From the NCBI GenBank assembly GCA_902795255.1, contig CADBKS010000165.1, positions 1 through 6,772 of the forward strand: DNA of 6,772 nt, in the 5' to 3' direction. Origin of the DNA: an uncultured Chloroflexota bacterium. GTDB lineage: Bacteria; Chloroflexota; Anaerolineae; Anaerolineales; Anaerolineaceae. This document shows positions 5,964 to 6,772 of this stretch, in pieces. Every line of letters starts with the position of its first letter. The stretch's first letter is position 1. The translations under genes and the position numbers were made by a program. The notes beneath the pieces were generated by a model, which was not told where the DNA came from, ran no database searches, and was given only the letters and a program-made list of their open reading frames with translations.

Positions 5964-6772
5964 TCAGTCTCTGTAGCCGTTGGGGTTATGAGACTGCCAG
6001 TTCCAGGAGTCCGCACACATATCATCCAGCGTCCTTTCGGCTTTCCAGCCGAGAACCGTTTGTGCTTTTTTCGGATCGGCATAAACAGTAGCCAGGTCTC
6101 CCGGACGGCGGGCAACGATCTGGTACGGCAGGTCATGGCCGCAGGCTTTGGAGAAAGCGCTGATCATTTCGAGAACGGAATATCCTTTCCCGGTGCCGAG
6201 ATTGAAAATGTCGGTACCTTCATGTGTGAGGATATATTTCAGCGCGGCAACATGCCCGGCTGCGAGATCGACAACATGCAGATAGTCGCGCACCCCGGTT
6301 CCGTCCGGAGTGTCATAATCGTTCCCGAAAACGGAAATCTTTTCCCGTTTTCCGACAGCGGTCTGGGCGATAAACGGCATCAGATTGTTGGGGATCCCCT
6401 GCGGATCTTCACCGATCAGACCGGACGGATGAGCTCCGACCGGATTGAAATAGCGGAGCAGAACGACGGAAAAACCGGGGTTGGCTTTGGCGATATCCTG
6501 CAGGATCTGTTCATTCATCAGTTTTGTCCAGCCGTATGGGTTGGAACAGCCGAGATGGGAGCTTTCTGTCAGCGGCATGCTGTTGTCTCCGCTGTAAACG
6601 GTGGCGGATGAGGAGAAAATAATGTTCTTTACTCCGTGTTCGAGCATGCTCGCGCAAAGGGAAAGCGTCGCGTTGAGGTTGATCCGGTAGTATTCGATCG
6701 GCATGGCTACGGATTCACCGACGGCCTTTTTCCCTGCAAAGTGGATCACCGCGTCAATGGTGTTTTCTTCAA
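5964..6772 (-). CDS. galE: UDP-glucose 4-epimerase, 5'-truncated by window edge
   Basis: The frame is open to the window end and gives the last 268 residues of an extended short-chain dehydrogenase/reductase very close to E. coli GalE (338 residues), so about 70 N-terminal residues with the NAD-binding GxxGxxG are outside. In order it shows VIHFAGKKAVGES, the catalytic SSSATVY serine/threonine segment, the NPYGWTK pair (Tyr and Lys of YxxxK), LRYFNPVGAHPSG, DPQGIPNNLMPFI, FGNDYDTPDGTGVRDYLHV, FNLGTGKGYSVLE and RRPGDLA. A GTG at 6747-6749 falls in the middle of the VIHFAG strand and is not the start. The cytoplasmic enzyme interconverts UDP-glucose and UDP-galactose with bound NAD, serving galactose use (Leloir pathway) and supplying UDP-galactose for glycans. 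It is convergent with the YtxH-like gene; nothing in the window shows its promoter or operon partners. Confidence 0.97.
   Translation of the reverse strand, partial: EENTIDAVIHFAGKKAVGESVAMPIEYYRINLNATLSLCASMLEHGVKNIIFSSSATVYSGDNSMPLTESSHLGCSNPYGWTKLMNEQILQDIAKANPGFSVVLLRYFNPVGAHPSGLIGEDPQGIPNNLMPFIAQTAVGKREKISVFGNDYDTPDGTGVRDYLHVVDLAAGHVAALKYILTHEGTDIFNLGTGKGYSVLEMISAFSKACGHDLPYQIVARRPGDLATVYADPKKAQTVLGWKAERTLDDMCADSWNWQSHNPNGYRD

Noticed and set aside
5910..6611. Open frame of 233 codons on the + strand
   Set aside because: It lies antisense to galE, which has strong motif-by-motif similarity to the family, and its start would sit inside the bidirectional terminator. Its translation shows no recognisable domain.

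Overview
The window looks like chromosomal DNA from an anaerobic bacterium, most likely of the phylum Chloroflexota (class Anaerolineae). The main clue is a membrane-anchored surface protein whose anchor and outer domains are joined by a Thr/Pro 'TPTP' linker, a style very common in that group. A run of small glycine-zipper membrane proteins around a divergent sugar-kinase-like gene and a YtxH gene fits the same assignment. Base composition is balanced. This taxonomic call is an inference; no ribosomal or other phylogenetic marker is present. There are no tRNAs, rRNAs, CRISPR arrays, transposases or phage genes.

Region 1 (1-2036, + strand) is the 3' part of a LacI-family sugar-responsive repressor, followed with a one-base overlap (TAATG) by a complete LarA-family nickel-dependent 2-hydroxyacid racemase/epimerase. 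All the LarA cofactor and catalytic residues I can map are present. A LacI sensor translationally coupled to a LarA enzyme suggests the substrate is a sugar acid rather than lactate.

Region 2 (2037-3800) starts with a convergent intergenic stretch carrying a perfect 21-bp hairpin. It then holds, on the - strand, a 518-residue protein with a disordered Asn/Gln/Pro-rich cytoplasmic part, one membrane segment, a Thr/Pro linker and two beta-rich golvesin/xanthan-lyase-like domains outside the cell.

Region 3 (3801-5903, + strand) is divergent from region 2. It is a tight cluster of a two-TM protein, a one-TM glycine-zipper protein (ATGA overlap), a PfkB-fold protein (TAAATG junction) and, after a 95-bp repeat-containing spacer, a YtxH-like protein. 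The PfkB-fold protein has lost the GAGD catalytic motif and one nucleotide-site glycine motif, so it is probably a pseudokinase. This cluster is the most unusual part of the window.

Region 4 (5904-6772) has a bidirectional hairpin terminator and the C-terminal three quarters of a UDP-glucose 4-epimerase (galE) on the - strand, cut by the window edge. Only galE has a confidently known reaction; for LarA the chemistry is clear but the substrate is not.
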